From assembly GCA_016721435.1 (NCBI GenBank), contig JADKIC010000010.1, positions 1-64,000 of the forward strand: a DNA stretch of 64,000 nt, written 5' to 3'. The notes beneath the pieces were generated by a model. The model worked only from the letters and a program-made list of their open reading frames with translations. It was not told where the DNA came from and did not search any database. Made by a program: the position numbers and the translations under genes. This document shows positions 39,535 to 47,990 of this stretch, piece after piece. Within the stretch, counting starts at the first letter, position 1. Each line of letters starts with the position of its first letter. This DNA is from Bacteroidota bacterium. GTDB taxonomy: Bacteria > Bacteroidota > Bacteroidia > AKYH767-A > OLB10.

Positions 39535-39924
39535 ATGTTGAAAATGATTATATTAAGTACACCTTCCGATTACCTTCCAATTGCCATGATGTTTGTCGTA
39601 GCAATAGGCTTTGTTCTGTTTACTATGGTTGTGACGCATTTATTGGGGCCCAGACGTATTTCAAAAGTAAAACTGGAAGCTTTTGAGTGTGGAATCGAAT
39701 CTCAAGGGAATTCTCGGCTTCCTTTTTCTATAAAATATTTCCTCATCGCAATTCTTTTTGTCTTGTTCGATGTAGAGGTCATTTTCATGTATCCATGGGC
39801 AGTGAATTTTGCCGAATGGAGTAAAGTGAGTACAGCTGCTTTCTTTGAAATGTTTATCTTTCTTGGAGTGCTGATCCTGGGATTGGTATATATTATTCGT
39901 AAAGGTGCCCTTAAATGGGAGTAA
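39535..39924 (+). CDS. nuoA: NADH-quinone oxidoreductase subunit A
   Basis: NuoA is a small membrane subunit at the junction between the arms of complex I. It has three membrane helices and the conserved quinone-site loop KLEAFECGIESQGNSRLPFS, then KYFLIAILFVLFDVEVIFMY PWA. 129 residues, normal length. It is the first gene of the fourteen-gene nuo operon, behind a TAATTTTG box. Confidence 0.96.
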   Translation: MLKMIILSTPSDYLPIAMMFVVAIGFVLFTMVVTHLLGPRRISKVKLEAFECGIESQGNSRLPFSIKYFLIAILFVLFDVEVIFMYPWAVNFAEWSKVSTAAFFEMFIFLGVLILGLVYIIRKGALKWE

Positions 39925-39980
39925 ATTAATCATTACAAACTTGTATTAAATAGCTATTAAATTAATATTCTCATAAAACA

Positions 39981-40517
39981 ATGTCACAGGAAATCCAGAA
40001 ATTAGAAGGGTATGAAGGACCGGGATTTCTCGCGACTTCCCTCGATAAGGCAGTAGGGATGGCACGAAAGAATTCCATTTGGCCATTGCCTTTTGCTACC
40101 TCTTGCTGTGGCATCGAGTTCATGGCAACCATGGCCTCCACTTACGACCTGGGTCGGTTTGGCGCAGAACGCCTAAGCTTCTCGCCTCGCCAGGCCGATC
40201 TGCTTATGGTGATGGGTACTATAGCTAAAAAAATGGGCCCCGTCCTTCGTCAGGTGTATGAGCAAATGGCAGAGCCAAGATGGGTAATCGCGGTGGGTGC
40301 ATGTGCCTCAACCGGTGGGATTTTCGATACCTATAGCGTCCTTCAGGGAATTGATCGCATTATCCCTGTCGATGTGTATGTGCCCGGATGTCCTCCGCGT
40401 CCCGAACAAATTCTTGACGGCGTACTCAAAATTCAGGAACTAGTAGCCAATGAATCTCTACGTCGTAGAAACTCTCAGGAATATAAAGATCTTCTCGCTT
40501 CTTACGGTATCGAATGA
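39981..40517 (+). CDS. nuoB: NADH-quinone oxidoreductase subunit B
   Basis: NuoB carries the terminal [4Fe-4S] cluster N2 that reduces quinone. The cluster ligands are visible as the tandem Cys42-Cys43 in FATSCCGIEFMATMA, one Cys in AVGACASTGG and one in VPGCPPRPEQILDG. 178 residues. The gene ends inside the nuoC start (overlap of four bases), indicating coupled translation. Confidence 0.97.
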   Translation: MSQEIQKLEGYEGPGFLATSLDKAVGMARKNSIWPLPFATSCCGIEFMATMASTYDLGRFGAERLSFSPRQADLLMVMGTIAKKMGPVLRQVYEQMAEPRWVIAVGACASTGGIFDTYSVLQGIDRIIPVDVYVPGCPPRPEQILDGVLKIQELVANESLRRRNSQEYKDLLASYGIE

Positions 40518-41026
40518 TGATGATGCAACAATTAACACTAGATCAGGTTCAATCCCGCCTCGGCGAATTCCTCGGTGATGCGCTGGTGGAGATGGAAATG
40601 CTTTACGATATGCTCACTGTAACTGTCGATAAGGAAAAAGTCTTTGATACCATCCGCTTTTTGAAGGAAGACGTTGATTTGAATTTTCATTTCCTGACTA
40701 CCCTCTGTGGATTGCATTATCCGGACGCTGAAAAACCGTTCGGCTTGATGATCCAGTTGCATAATATGCCCTCCAACATCCGTATCCGGATAAAAACTTT
40801 TACCTCCGACACGGAGCCCGTATTCAAATCACTCACCTCCCTTTGGCCCGCAGCCAATTGGATGGAACGTGAAGCCTACGACTTCTTCGGATTTCGCTTT
40901 TCCGGTCACCCCGATATGAGACGAATTCTGAATATGGATTCTTTGGAAGGCTGGCCATTGAGAAAAGAGTATCCCCTCGAAGATCCCTTCAGGAAGGATA
41001 AAGACGATAAAATGTTTGGAAGATGA
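40514..41026 (+). CDS. nuoC: NADH-quinone oxidoreductase subunit C
   Basis: A 30-kDa-type peripheral-arm subunit without cofactors. The family signature is W..ANWMEREAYDFFGFRF, SGHPDMRRILNMD and WPLRKEYPLEDPF. 170 residues. The start is ambiguous among three clustered Met codons (MMMQQ). It is a separate gene from nuoD here, not a NuoCD fusion. Confidence 0.95.
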   Translation: MMMMQQLTLDQVQSRLGEFLGDALVEMEMLYDMLTVTVDKEKVFDTIRFLKEDVDLNFHFLTTLCGLHYPDAEKPFGLMIQLHNMPSNIRIRIKTFTSDTEPVFKSLTSLWPAANWMEREAYDFFGFRFSGHPDMRRILNMDSLEGWPLRKEYPLEDPFRKDKDDKMFGR

Positions 41027-41074
41027 TAACGGTAATGACACTACGAAACATGTTTAGAACTTACGATATCTGAT

Positions 41075-42304
41075 ATGGCCGCTGATCAGCTTCTCCCCAA
41101 AAAGAACTTCATTGCGAGCGTGCAACCGAAGGAATATAGTATCCTGAACCTGGGTCCAACACATCCTGCTACTCATGGTATATTTCAAAATGTGATGAAA
41201 ATGGATGGCGAGATGATCGTCTCCGCTGAACCAACAATCGGATATATTCATCGTGCTTTTGAAAAATTGGCCGAACGCCGTCCTTTCTATCAGGTTACAC
41301 CCATTACCGATCGTCTGAATTATTGCTCCTCTCCGATAAATAATATGGGTTGGCATATGACAGTCGAAAAACTGGCCGGTATTGAAATTCCTAAGCGGGT
41401 ACAGTACCTCCGTGTAATTATTATGGAGCTTGCTCGTATCGCAGATCATATCATATGTAATTCGGTTATAGGTGTTGATAGCGGTGCCATGACCGGCTTC
41501 CTCTATGTTTTCCAGTGGAGAGAGTTTATATATGAGATTTATGAGGAACTCTGCGGTGCACGTCTGACTACCAATATTGGTCGCATTGGCGGACTTGAAA
41601 GAGATTTTTCGCCGCTGGCCTGGGAAAAAATTCATCGTTTTTTAAAGGACTTCCCCGATGGACTAAGAGAGTTTGAAAACCTTCTCGTTCGTAACCGGAT
41701 TTTTATGGATCGTACTATTGCTTGTGGACCTATCGCCGCTGATCGTGCATTGCAGTATGGCTTTACCGGACCCAATCTGCGTGCAGCCGGTGTCGATTAT
41801 GATGTGCGGGTGATGAATCCGTATTCTTCCTATGAGGATTTCGATTTTGTAATTCCACTCGGAACTAACGGCGATACCTATGACCGCTTCATGGTGCGTC
41901 AGAAAGAAATGTGGGAGAGTCTTGGCATAATTAAGCAGGCGATTGATAAATTGGATAAGTTGTCAGATAAATCTTCTATTCATGCTGATGTTCCTGAATT
42001 TTATCTTCCTCCTAAGGAAGAAGTATATTCGAGTATGGAAGCATTGATCTGGCATTTTAAAATTGTGATGGGCGAGACAGCAATTCCGAAAGGTGAAGTG
42101 TATCATTGCGTGGAAGGTGGAAATGGGGAATTGGGATTTTTCCTGATCAGTGATGGAGGACGTACTCCTTATAGATTGCACTTCCGCCGACCTTGCTATA
42201 TTTATTATCAAGCCTATCCCGAAATGGTGAAAGGCTCGATGTTGAGTGATGCGATATTGACGATGAGTTCGATGAATGTTATTGCAGGAGAACTGGATGC
42301 CTGA
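41075..42304 (+). CDS. nuoD: NADH-quinone oxidoreductase subunit D
   Basis: The 49-kDa subunit forms the quinone pocket with NuoB. Diagnostic stretches are LGPTHPATHGIFQNVMKMDG, IGYIHRAFEKLAERR, YCSSPINNMGWHMTVEKLAG, IGRIGGLERDFSP and GGNGELGFFLISDGGRTPYR. The first includes the His of the quinone-binding HPATHG loop. The protein ends MSSMNVIAGELDA, missing only the usual Asp-Arg. 409 residues. Confidence 0.97.
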   Translation: MAADQLLPKKNFIASVQPKEYSILNLGPTHPATHGIFQNVMKMDGEMIVSAEPTIGYIHRAFEKLAERRPFYQVTPITDRLNYCSSPINNMGWHMTVEKLAGIEIPKRVQYLRVIIMELARIADHIICNSVIGVDSGAMTGFLYVFQWREFIYEIYEELCGARLTTNIGRIGGLERDFSPLAWEKIHRFLKDFPDGLREFENLLVRNRIFMDRTIACGPIAADRALQYGFTGPNLRAAGVDYDVRVMNPYSSYEDFDFVIPLGTNGDTYDRFMVRQKEMWESLGIIKQAIDKLDKLSDKSSIHADVPEFYLPPKEEVYSSMEALIWHFKIVMGETAIPKGEVYHCVEGGNGELGFFLISDGGRTPYRLHFRRPCYIYYQAYPEMVKGSMLSDAILTMSSMNVIAGELDA

Positions 42305-42341
42305 GGTGCTTTAATTATTAAAATGACCGATAGAGATACTA

Positions 42342-42881
42342 ATGAGTGTGAATAAAGAAATAAAATTTAGCGATGAAGCGCTCGCCTTGATTGAAAGGAT
42401 GAAGCAACGTTATCCTGCAGGAAAACAAAAATCTGCGCTCTTACCTGTGCTCCATCTCGCTCAGGCGGAGTTTGGTGGATGGCTGAGTTCTCCCGTGATG
42501 GATTATGTGGCTTCTATACTTAGTATTCAACCTGTTGAAGTGTATGAGGTAGCTTCGTTCTATACGATGTTTAACCTGAAACCGGTTGGTAAATGTGTAG
42601 TGGAAGTATGTCGTACAGGCCCTTGCTGGTTGATGGGTGCTGAAGATGTGGTGAAGTATATTGAAAAGAAATTGAATATCAGAGAAGGGGAAACAACCGC
42701 TGATGGAATGTTTACATTGAAGACAGTCGAATGCCTTGCCTCATGCGGTACTGCACCAATGATGCAAATCGGTGAAAAATACCATGAGCATCTTACATTG
42801 AGTAAAGTAGATGAAATTCTGGACAACTATCGCTCTAACACTGTTGACCCCATCTCTCACTGGTCCAAAGATAAAATTTAA
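42342..42881 (+). CDS. nuoE: NADH-quinone oxidoreductase subunit E
   Basis: A thioredoxin-fold subunit binding [2Fe-2S] cluster N1a. The ligands are visible as VCRTGPCWLMG (Cys-x4-Cys) and VECLASCGTAPMM (Cys-x3-Cys). The N-terminal helical part has LPVLHLAQAEFGGWLS and VYEVASFYTMFNL. 179 residues. It lies 37 bases after nuoD and 36 before nuoF. Confidence 0.96.
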   Translation: MSVNKEIKFSDEALALIERMKQRYPAGKQKSALLPVLHLAQAEFGGWLSSPVMDYVASILSIQPVEVYEVASFYTMFNLKPVGKCVVEVCRTGPCWLMGAEDVVKYIEKKLNIREGETTADGMFTLKTVECLASCGTAPMMQIGEKYHEHLTLSKVDEILDNYRSNTVDPISHWSKDKI

Positions 42882-42917
42882 TCCTGAGTAACTAATCATA
42901 GGAGAAATATAGATATT

Positions 42918-44264
42918 ATGGGAAGAAAACTTCTCACACAGCATATAAACGTACCGGGTATACGCAATCTGGAAACTTACCGTCAGCATGGAGGGTACGA
43001 TACATTGCGCAAAGCTTTTGGCATGAAGCAGGAGGATATCGTGGAGGAAGTAAAGAAATCCGGTCTGCGTGGTCGTGGTGGTGCAGGATTTCCAACAGGT
43101 TTGAAATGGAGTTTCCTGGCTAAACCTGAAGGTGTAGCGCGTTATCTCGTTTGTAATGCCGACGAAAGTGAGCCGGGTACCTTTAAGGATCGCTATATGA
43201 TGGAGCATCTTCCGCATCTACTGATCGAAGGGATGGCCATTGGTAGTTTTGCACTCGGTTGTCGGACATCCTATATTTATATTCGTGGCGAACTAATGTA
43301 TGTGTATCATATTCTTCAGAAAGCTATCGATGAAGCGTATGCTGCAGGTTTCCTGGGTAAGAATGTAATGGGTACCGGATGGGATTTTGATCTCTTTTTG
43401 CAATGTGGTGGCGGTGCGTATATATGTGGAGAGGAAACAGCATTGATTGAATCATTGGAAGGGAAACGAGGCAACCCGCGTATTAAACCTCCTTTTCCCG
43501 CGATTAAGGGGGTTTGGGATTGTCCAACTGTGGTGAATAATGTGGAAAGTATTATGGCGGTTGTGCCTATCGTTAGAGACGGTGGCGATGCCTATGCTCA
43601 AATTGGAATTGGAAAAAGTACCGGTACTAAACTGATTTCCGCTTGCGGTCATCTGAAGAAGCCCGGTGTTTATGAAATAGAATTAGGAGTGCCCGTTGAA
43701 GAGTTTATTTATTCGGATGAATACTGCGGTGGCATTCGTAATGATAAAAAATTGAAGGCCGTCGTAGCCGGTGGGTCTTCAGTGCCTGTTCTTCCGGCAG
43801 AATTGATTTTGAAAACGGCCAATGGTGAACCGCGATTGATGTCCTACGAATCATTGGCTGATGGAGGTTTTGCCACCGGTACTATGTTAGGCTCCGGTGG
43901 ATTTATCGTGATGGATGAAGATACCAGCATCGTAAAAAATCTCTGGACCTTCACGCGCTTTTATCATCATGAAAGTTGTGGTCAGTGTAGCCCCTGTCGT
44001 GAAGGTACCGGTTGGATGGAGAAGTTATTGCATAAAATTCTGGATGGTCACGGCACACTCGCCGATGTGGATCTCCTCTGGGAAATACAATCTAAAATAG
44101 AAGGAAAAACGATCTGCCCTCTCGGTGATGCTGCCGCCTGGCCCGTTGCCAGTGCTATCCGTCATTTCCGCAGTGAATTCGAAGAGTATGTACGGAACCC
44201 GTCTGCCATTCGAAAGGATCATCATTATTACCGGGTGAATAATCTTAACCCGGAACTAGTTTAA
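42918..44264 (+). CDS. nuoF: NADH-quinone oxidoreductase subunit F
   Basis: The NADH dehydrogenase module, binding FMN, NADH and the [4Fe-4S] cluster N3. Seen are the Gly-rich NADH loop GLRGRGGAGFPTGLKWSF, the FMN loop VCNADESEPGTFKDRYMM, GGGAYICGEETALIESLEGK, and the cluster ligands HESCGQCSPCREGTGWM with the fourth Cys in TICPLGDA. 448 residues. It ends 10 bases before nuoG. Confidence 0.97.
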   Translation: MGRKLLTQHINVPGIRNLETYRQHGGYDTLRKAFGMKQEDIVEEVKKSGLRGRGGAGFPTGLKWSFLAKPEGVARYLVCNADESEPGTFKDRYMMEHLPHLLIEGMAIGSFALGCRTSYIYIRGELMYVYHILQKAIDEAYAAGFLGKNVMGTGWDFDLFLQCGGGAYICGEETALIESLEGKRGNPRIKPPFPAIKGVWDCPTVVNNVESIMAVVPIVRDGGDAYAQIGIGKSTGTKLISACGHLKKPGVYEIELGVPVEEFIYSDEYCGGIRNDKKLKAVVAGGSSVPVLPAELILKTANGEPRLMSYESLADGGFATGTMLGSGGFIVMDEDTSIVKNLWTFTRFYHHESCGQCSPCREGTGWMEKLLHKILDGHGTLADVDLLWEIQSKIEGKTICPLGDAAAWPVASAIRHFRSEFEEYVRNPSAIRKDHHYYRVNNLNPELV

Positions 44265-44274
44265 GAAAAGCGCT

Positions 44275-45270
44275 ATGCCGAAAGTCACTATCGACGGACA
44301 TACAATAGAAGTACCTGATGGTACAACAATTCTACAGGCTGCACGCATGATCGGCGGGGATGTAACTCCTCCGGCTATGTGTTATTATTCAAAACTGAAG
44401 ACAAGTGGAGGATATTGCAGAACTTGTATAGTTAAGGTTACCAAGGGCTCCGAAAAAGATCCCAGACCAATGCCGAAACCGGTTGCTTCCTGTCGGACCA
44501 CTGTAATGGATGGTATGGAGGTGCAGAATAAAACAGCACCGGATCTCATCGATGCCCGTAATGGTGTGGTGGAGTTCCTGCTGATTAATCATCCCCTCGA
44601 TTGTCCCATTTGTGATCAGGCCGGTGAATGTCATTTGCAGGATTTAAGCTATGAAAATGGCTTGTCGAAATCCCGCTATGAATTTAAACGCAGAGAGTTT
44701 GAAAAAATAGATATCGGTGACAAGATTAAACTGCATATGACGCGTTGTATTCTTTGTTACCGCTGCGTGAAAGTGGCCGAACAGGTTTGTGATACGCGTG
44801 TGCATGGTGTGATGAACAGAGGCGATGTTGCGGAGATAAGTACATATATCGAGAAAGCTATCGACAATGATTTTAGCGGAAACATGATTGATGTTTGTCC
44901 CGTAGGTGCGCTAACTGATCGTACTTTCAGGTTTAAAAGCAGAGTCTGGTTTACCAAACCCATGGATGCTCACCGTGATTGTTCGAAGTGCTGTGGAAAA
45001 GCAGTGCTCTATATGAGTGGTAACGAAGTGTTGCGGGTTTCGGCACGGAAGGATATGTGGGGTGAAGTGGAAGATGCGGCTGAAGGTAAGCCGGGCTGGA
45101 TCTGTAACGAATGCCGGTTTGAGAAGAAGGAAGTGAAGGACTGGACGATTGAAGGTCCTCGTGCTATTGACAGGCATTCGGTGATCGCTCAAAATAAATA
45201 CCTCGATAAGAAAAATCTGAAAATTGATGTTTCCAACCAGAAACAAATTCAGGAAAAAGCGCATAATTAA
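44275..45270 (+). CDS. nuoG: NADH-quinone oxidoreductase subunit G, short form
   Basis: An iron-sulfur subunit of the NADH module. The N-terminal [2Fe-2S] domain has MCYYSKLKTSGGYCRTC, followed by the His/Cys cluster motif HPLDCPICDQAGECHLQDL and the [4Fe-4S] ligands TRCILCYRCVKVAEQVC with DVCPVGAL. A last domain contains DCSKCCGKAVLYM and ICNECRFEKKEV. It is only 331 residues, without the large molybdopterin-like domain of E. coli NuoG. This short form is usual in Bacteroidota. No truncation is suggested, because the next gene follows normally. Confidence 0.93.
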   Translation: MPKVTIDGHTIEVPDGTTILQAARMIGGDVTPPAMCYYSKLKTSGGYCRTCIVKVTKGSEKDPRPMPKPVASCRTTVMDGMEVQNKTAPDLIDARNGVVEFLLINHPLDCPICDQAGECHLQDLSYENGLSKSRYEFKRREFEKIDIGDKIKLHMTRCILCYRCVKVAEQVCDTRVHGVMNRGDVAEISTYIEKAIDNDFSGNMIDVCPVGALTDRTFRFKSRVWFTKPMDAHRDCSKCCGKAVLYMSGNEVLRVSARKDMWGEVEDAAEGKPGWICNECRFEKKEVKDWTIEGPRAIDRHSVIAQNKYLDKKNLKIDVSNQKQIQEKAHN

Positions 45271-45308
45271 TTAGAGATAGTTGAATCAGATAATACCGCT
45301 CAGAGAAA

Positions 45309-46340
45309 ATGGAGTTTATCATAGTTAAGTTTGTACTTGTTGTTATTGTATTCCTCGTTTCATTGGGAGTAGCAGCCTATAGTACGTATGCTGAACGGAA
45401 AATTGCAGCATTCCTGCAGGACAGAGTTGGTCCGGATCGCGCCGGTCCCTTCGGACTCTTGCAACCGATCGCTGATGGTGTGAAGATGTTTATGAAGGAG
45501 GAAATTATTCCGACAAATGCCGATAAAGGGCTGTTTATATTAGGTCCCTCAATCATGATGATGACCGCCACCATGACGGGGGTAGTAATCCCATGGGGCA
45601 ATAGTCTTTTTATCAATGGCACTGAATATCCCGTTCAAATTACCGACGTAAATATCGGCATACTCTACATTTTTGGTGTAGTAAGTATTGGCGTTTATGG
45701 AATTATGATTGGCGGTTGGGCATCAAATAATAAATATTCGCTGATGGGTGCCATTCGTGCTTCATCACAAATGATCAGCTATGAGTTAGCCATGGGGATG
45801 TCCATCATTGCGCTGGTCATGACTACGGGAACATTAAGCATTAGAGAGATTGTAGAACAACAGCAGGGTTTTCATTGGAATGTCTTCGCACAGCCACTGG
45901 GATTTCTTCTCTTTATCGTTTGTGCATTTGCTGAATGTAATCGAACACCCTTCGATTTGCCGGAATGTGAAACAGAGCTGGTAGGTGGTTACCATACCGA
46001 ATACAGCTCGATGAAACTTGGGTTTTATCTCTTCGCGGAGTATATAAATATGTTTATTTCTGCAGCCATTATTTCTTCGTTGTATTTTGGTGGGTATAAT
46101 TTCCCCTTTATCGATCAACTGGGACTTTCTCATAATATGTTGACTTTGTTAGGTACCTTGATCTTCTTCGGAAAAATATTCTTCTTTATCTTCTTCTTCA
46201 TGTGGGTACGCTGGACCATTCCCCGCTTCCGTTATGATCAGTTGATGCACCTCGGTTGGAGAATAATGATTCCACTGGCCATCTTTAATATTTTCCTTAC
46301 CGCAGGAATTGTATTATGGAAAAACGGGCAGTTGTTCTGA
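45309..46340 (+). CDS. nuoH: NADH-quinone oxidoreductase subunit H
   Basis: NuoH is a membrane subunit contributing to the quinone chamber. Typical sequence is AYSTYAERKIAAFLQDRVGP, GLLQPIADGVKMFMKEEIIP, VVSIGVYGIMIGGWASNNKY, FDLPECETELVGGYHTEYSS and MWVRWTIPRFRYDQLMHLGW. Eight or so membrane helices, 343 residues, intact. A 190-base gap without a recognisable feature separates it from nuoI. Confidence 0.96.
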   Translation: MEFIIVKFVLVVIVFLVSLGVAAYSTYAERKIAAFLQDRVGPDRAGPFGLLQPIADGVKMFMKEEIIPTNADKGLFILGPSIMMMTATMTGVVIPWGNSLFINGTEYPVQITDVNIGILYIFGVVSIGVYGIMIGGWASNNKYSLMGAIRASSQMISYELAMGMSIIALVMTTGTLSIREIVEQQQGFHWNVFAQPLGFLLFIVCAFAECNRTPFDLPECETELVGGYHTEYSSMKLGFYLFAEYINMFISAAIISSLYFGGYNFPFIDQLGLSHNMLTLLGTLIFFGKIFFFIFFFMWVRWTIPRFRYDQLMHLGWRIMIPLAIFNIFLTAGIVLWKNGQLF

Positions 46341-46530
46341 TGGAAATACAACATGTAGATGAATAAGTAAAATGAAGTTGGATAAAAGATAAAGTGGTAT
46401 CAAAGAGTGAAGCAAAGAGTGGCAATGTGAAATATAAAAAGTGAAGAAGCCGGGAGTAGAGTTCACTCATCAAATGTTTACGGTTTCTAATGAAGTGGGT
46501 TACTCCGGTTCATAGAAAAAAAAGTAGTTT

Positions 46531-47072
46531 ATGCAACTTACGAACAGATCAGAAATAGTAGTTAATAAGAAGATGACTTTCATGGAGAGATTATATCTCC
46601 CTGCAATTCTTAGCGGATTAATGATAACGGTCAAGCATCTTTTTTTAAGAAAAGGGCGACTATAAAGTATCCTGAGGAAACACGTCCCGTCGCAGCGGTA
46701 TATCGGGGATGGCATGTGTTGAAAAGAGACGAACAAGGTCGTGAAAATTGCACGGCTTGTGGTCTCTGTGCTGTGGCTTGCCCGGCAGAAGCAATTACCA
46801 TGACAGCCGCTGAGCGAAAAAAGGGGGAAGAACATCTTTACAGAGAAGAAAAATATGCCGCAGTTTATGAGATAAATATGCTGAGATGTATTTTTTGCGG
46901 TCTCTGCGAAGAGGCATGTCCAAAGGAAGCCATCTTCCTGACAGACAGGATGGTGCCCTCCAACTATGACCGTGGAGGATTTATATTCGGCAAAGATAAA
47001 TTGGTGGAAGGAACAAGTCCTGAGGCCAGAATTGATATTAGTAAACGTACGAATGCGCATCGTAAACCCTGA
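46531..47072 (+). CDS. nuoI: NADH-quinone oxidoreductase subunit I (homopolymer frameshift)
   Basis: A ferredoxin-like subunit with two [4Fe-4S] clusters (N6a/N6b). Both ligand sets are present: CTACGLCAVACPAEAI and CIFCGLCEEACPKEAI. The intact frame covers only 46716-47072. The N-terminus (MQLTNRSEIVVNKKMTFMER, LSGLMITVKHLF) starts at the ATG at 46531. The two parts join if the run of seven T at about 46641-46647 is eight, after which KKRATIKYPEETRPVAAVYR and GWHVLKRDEQG follow in frame. I take this as a sequencing contraction. About 181 codons. Confidence 0.92.
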
Positions 47073-47133
47073 GTTTATTTTGTATAGCCTAAGAATGTAT
47101 TAATTTCGCAACCCATTCAACAACCAACCCGAA

Positions 47134-47634
47134 TTGAATCCCGCCTTACCCTTTATGATTCTTGCAACACTTTCAGTGTTTAGTGCACTGATGGTGGTCT
47201 TGTCGCGTAAGCCGGTTCATAGCGTCTTGTATTTGATCTTCTGCTTTTTTACCATAGGGGGACATTATTTATTACTGAATGCTCAGTTTTTATTCGCTGT
47301 ACATATCATAGTGTATGCCGGTGCGATTATGGTGTTGTTTCTCTTTACCCTGATGTTCATCAATATGAATCAGGATGCGGAGCCGGTGAAGAGTAACTTG
47401 CTGAAAGGCGTGGTAACCATTGTCGCAGGATGCTTATTGTTAGTATTGACGACAACAGTTATTGATACGCGGGATAGTTTGCCCGCTCCTTCAACCGATT
47501 ACCAAATCGGAACAGTTGCGAATTTGGGAAAAGCATTGTATGGTGATTATGTTCTCCCATTCGAAATAACATCCATCCTTCTCCTTGCCGCAATGGTGGG
47601 TGCAGTGATGTTGGGTAAAAAAGTGAAAGAATAA
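47134..47634 (+). CDS. nuoJ: NADH-quinone oxidoreductase subunit J
   Basis: A membrane subunit with five helices. Family stretches are VFSALMVVLSRKPVHSVLYL, GGHYLLLNAQFLFAVHIIVY and AGAIMVLFLFTLMFINMN. The N-terminus is uncertain: a TTG at 47134 gives the usual length (166 residues), whereas the first ATG in frame is at 47155. nuoK starts 10 bases downstream. Confidence 0.93.
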   Translation: MNPALPFMILATLSVFSALMVVLSRKPVHSVLYLIFCFFTIGGHYLLLNAQFLFAVHIIVYAGAIMVLFLFTLMFINMNQDAEPVKSNLLKGVVTIVAGCLLLVLTTTVIDTRDSLPAPSTDYQIGTVANLGKALYGDYVLPFEITSILLLAAMVGAVMLGKKVKE

Positions 47635-47644
47635 TTGAGGTAGC

Positions 47645-47965
47645 ATGGAAACGAATCTGAATTATGTACCTATAGAGCATTACCTCGGTCTCGCTGCGAT
47701 CTTGTTTACGATCGGTGTGTTAGGTGTGTTGATTCGCCGCAATGCCATTATTGTGTTTATGTGTATTGAATTAATGTTGAATGCTGTTAACCTCTTGTTG
47801 ACGGCTTTTTCAACCATGCATGGAGAAGCCGGTGGTCAGGTGATGGTCTTTTTTATAATGGCGGTAGCCGCTGCTGAAGTGGCTGTAGGATTGGCAATTC
47901 TGGTGATGATTTATAATAATATCAGATCCGTTGACATTAACGAGTTAAATAAGTTGAAGTGGTAG
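47645..47965 (+). CDS. nuoK: NADH-quinone oxidoreductase subunit K
   Basis: A three-helix antiporter-like (MrpC-type) subunit. It has IEHYLGLAAILFTIGVLGVL, the conserved membrane Glu in FMCIELMLNAVNLLLTAFS and a second in AAAEVAVGLAILVMIY. 106 residues, normal, with a TAG stop. It lies 26 bases before nuoL. Confidence 0.96.
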   Translation: METNLNYVPIEHYLGLAAILFTIGVLGVLIRRNAIIVFMCIELMLNAVNLLLTAFSTMHGEAGGQVMVFFIMAVAAAEVAVGLAILVMIYNNIRSVDINELNKLKW

Positions 47966-47990
47966 TAACTACCTCATTAAGAAAATAATT

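Noticed and set aside
44275..45270. NuoG truncated by a mutation
   Set aside because: The 331-residue form keeps all iron-sulfur motifs and is followed by a normal stop and nuoH; the short form is typical of Bacteroidota.
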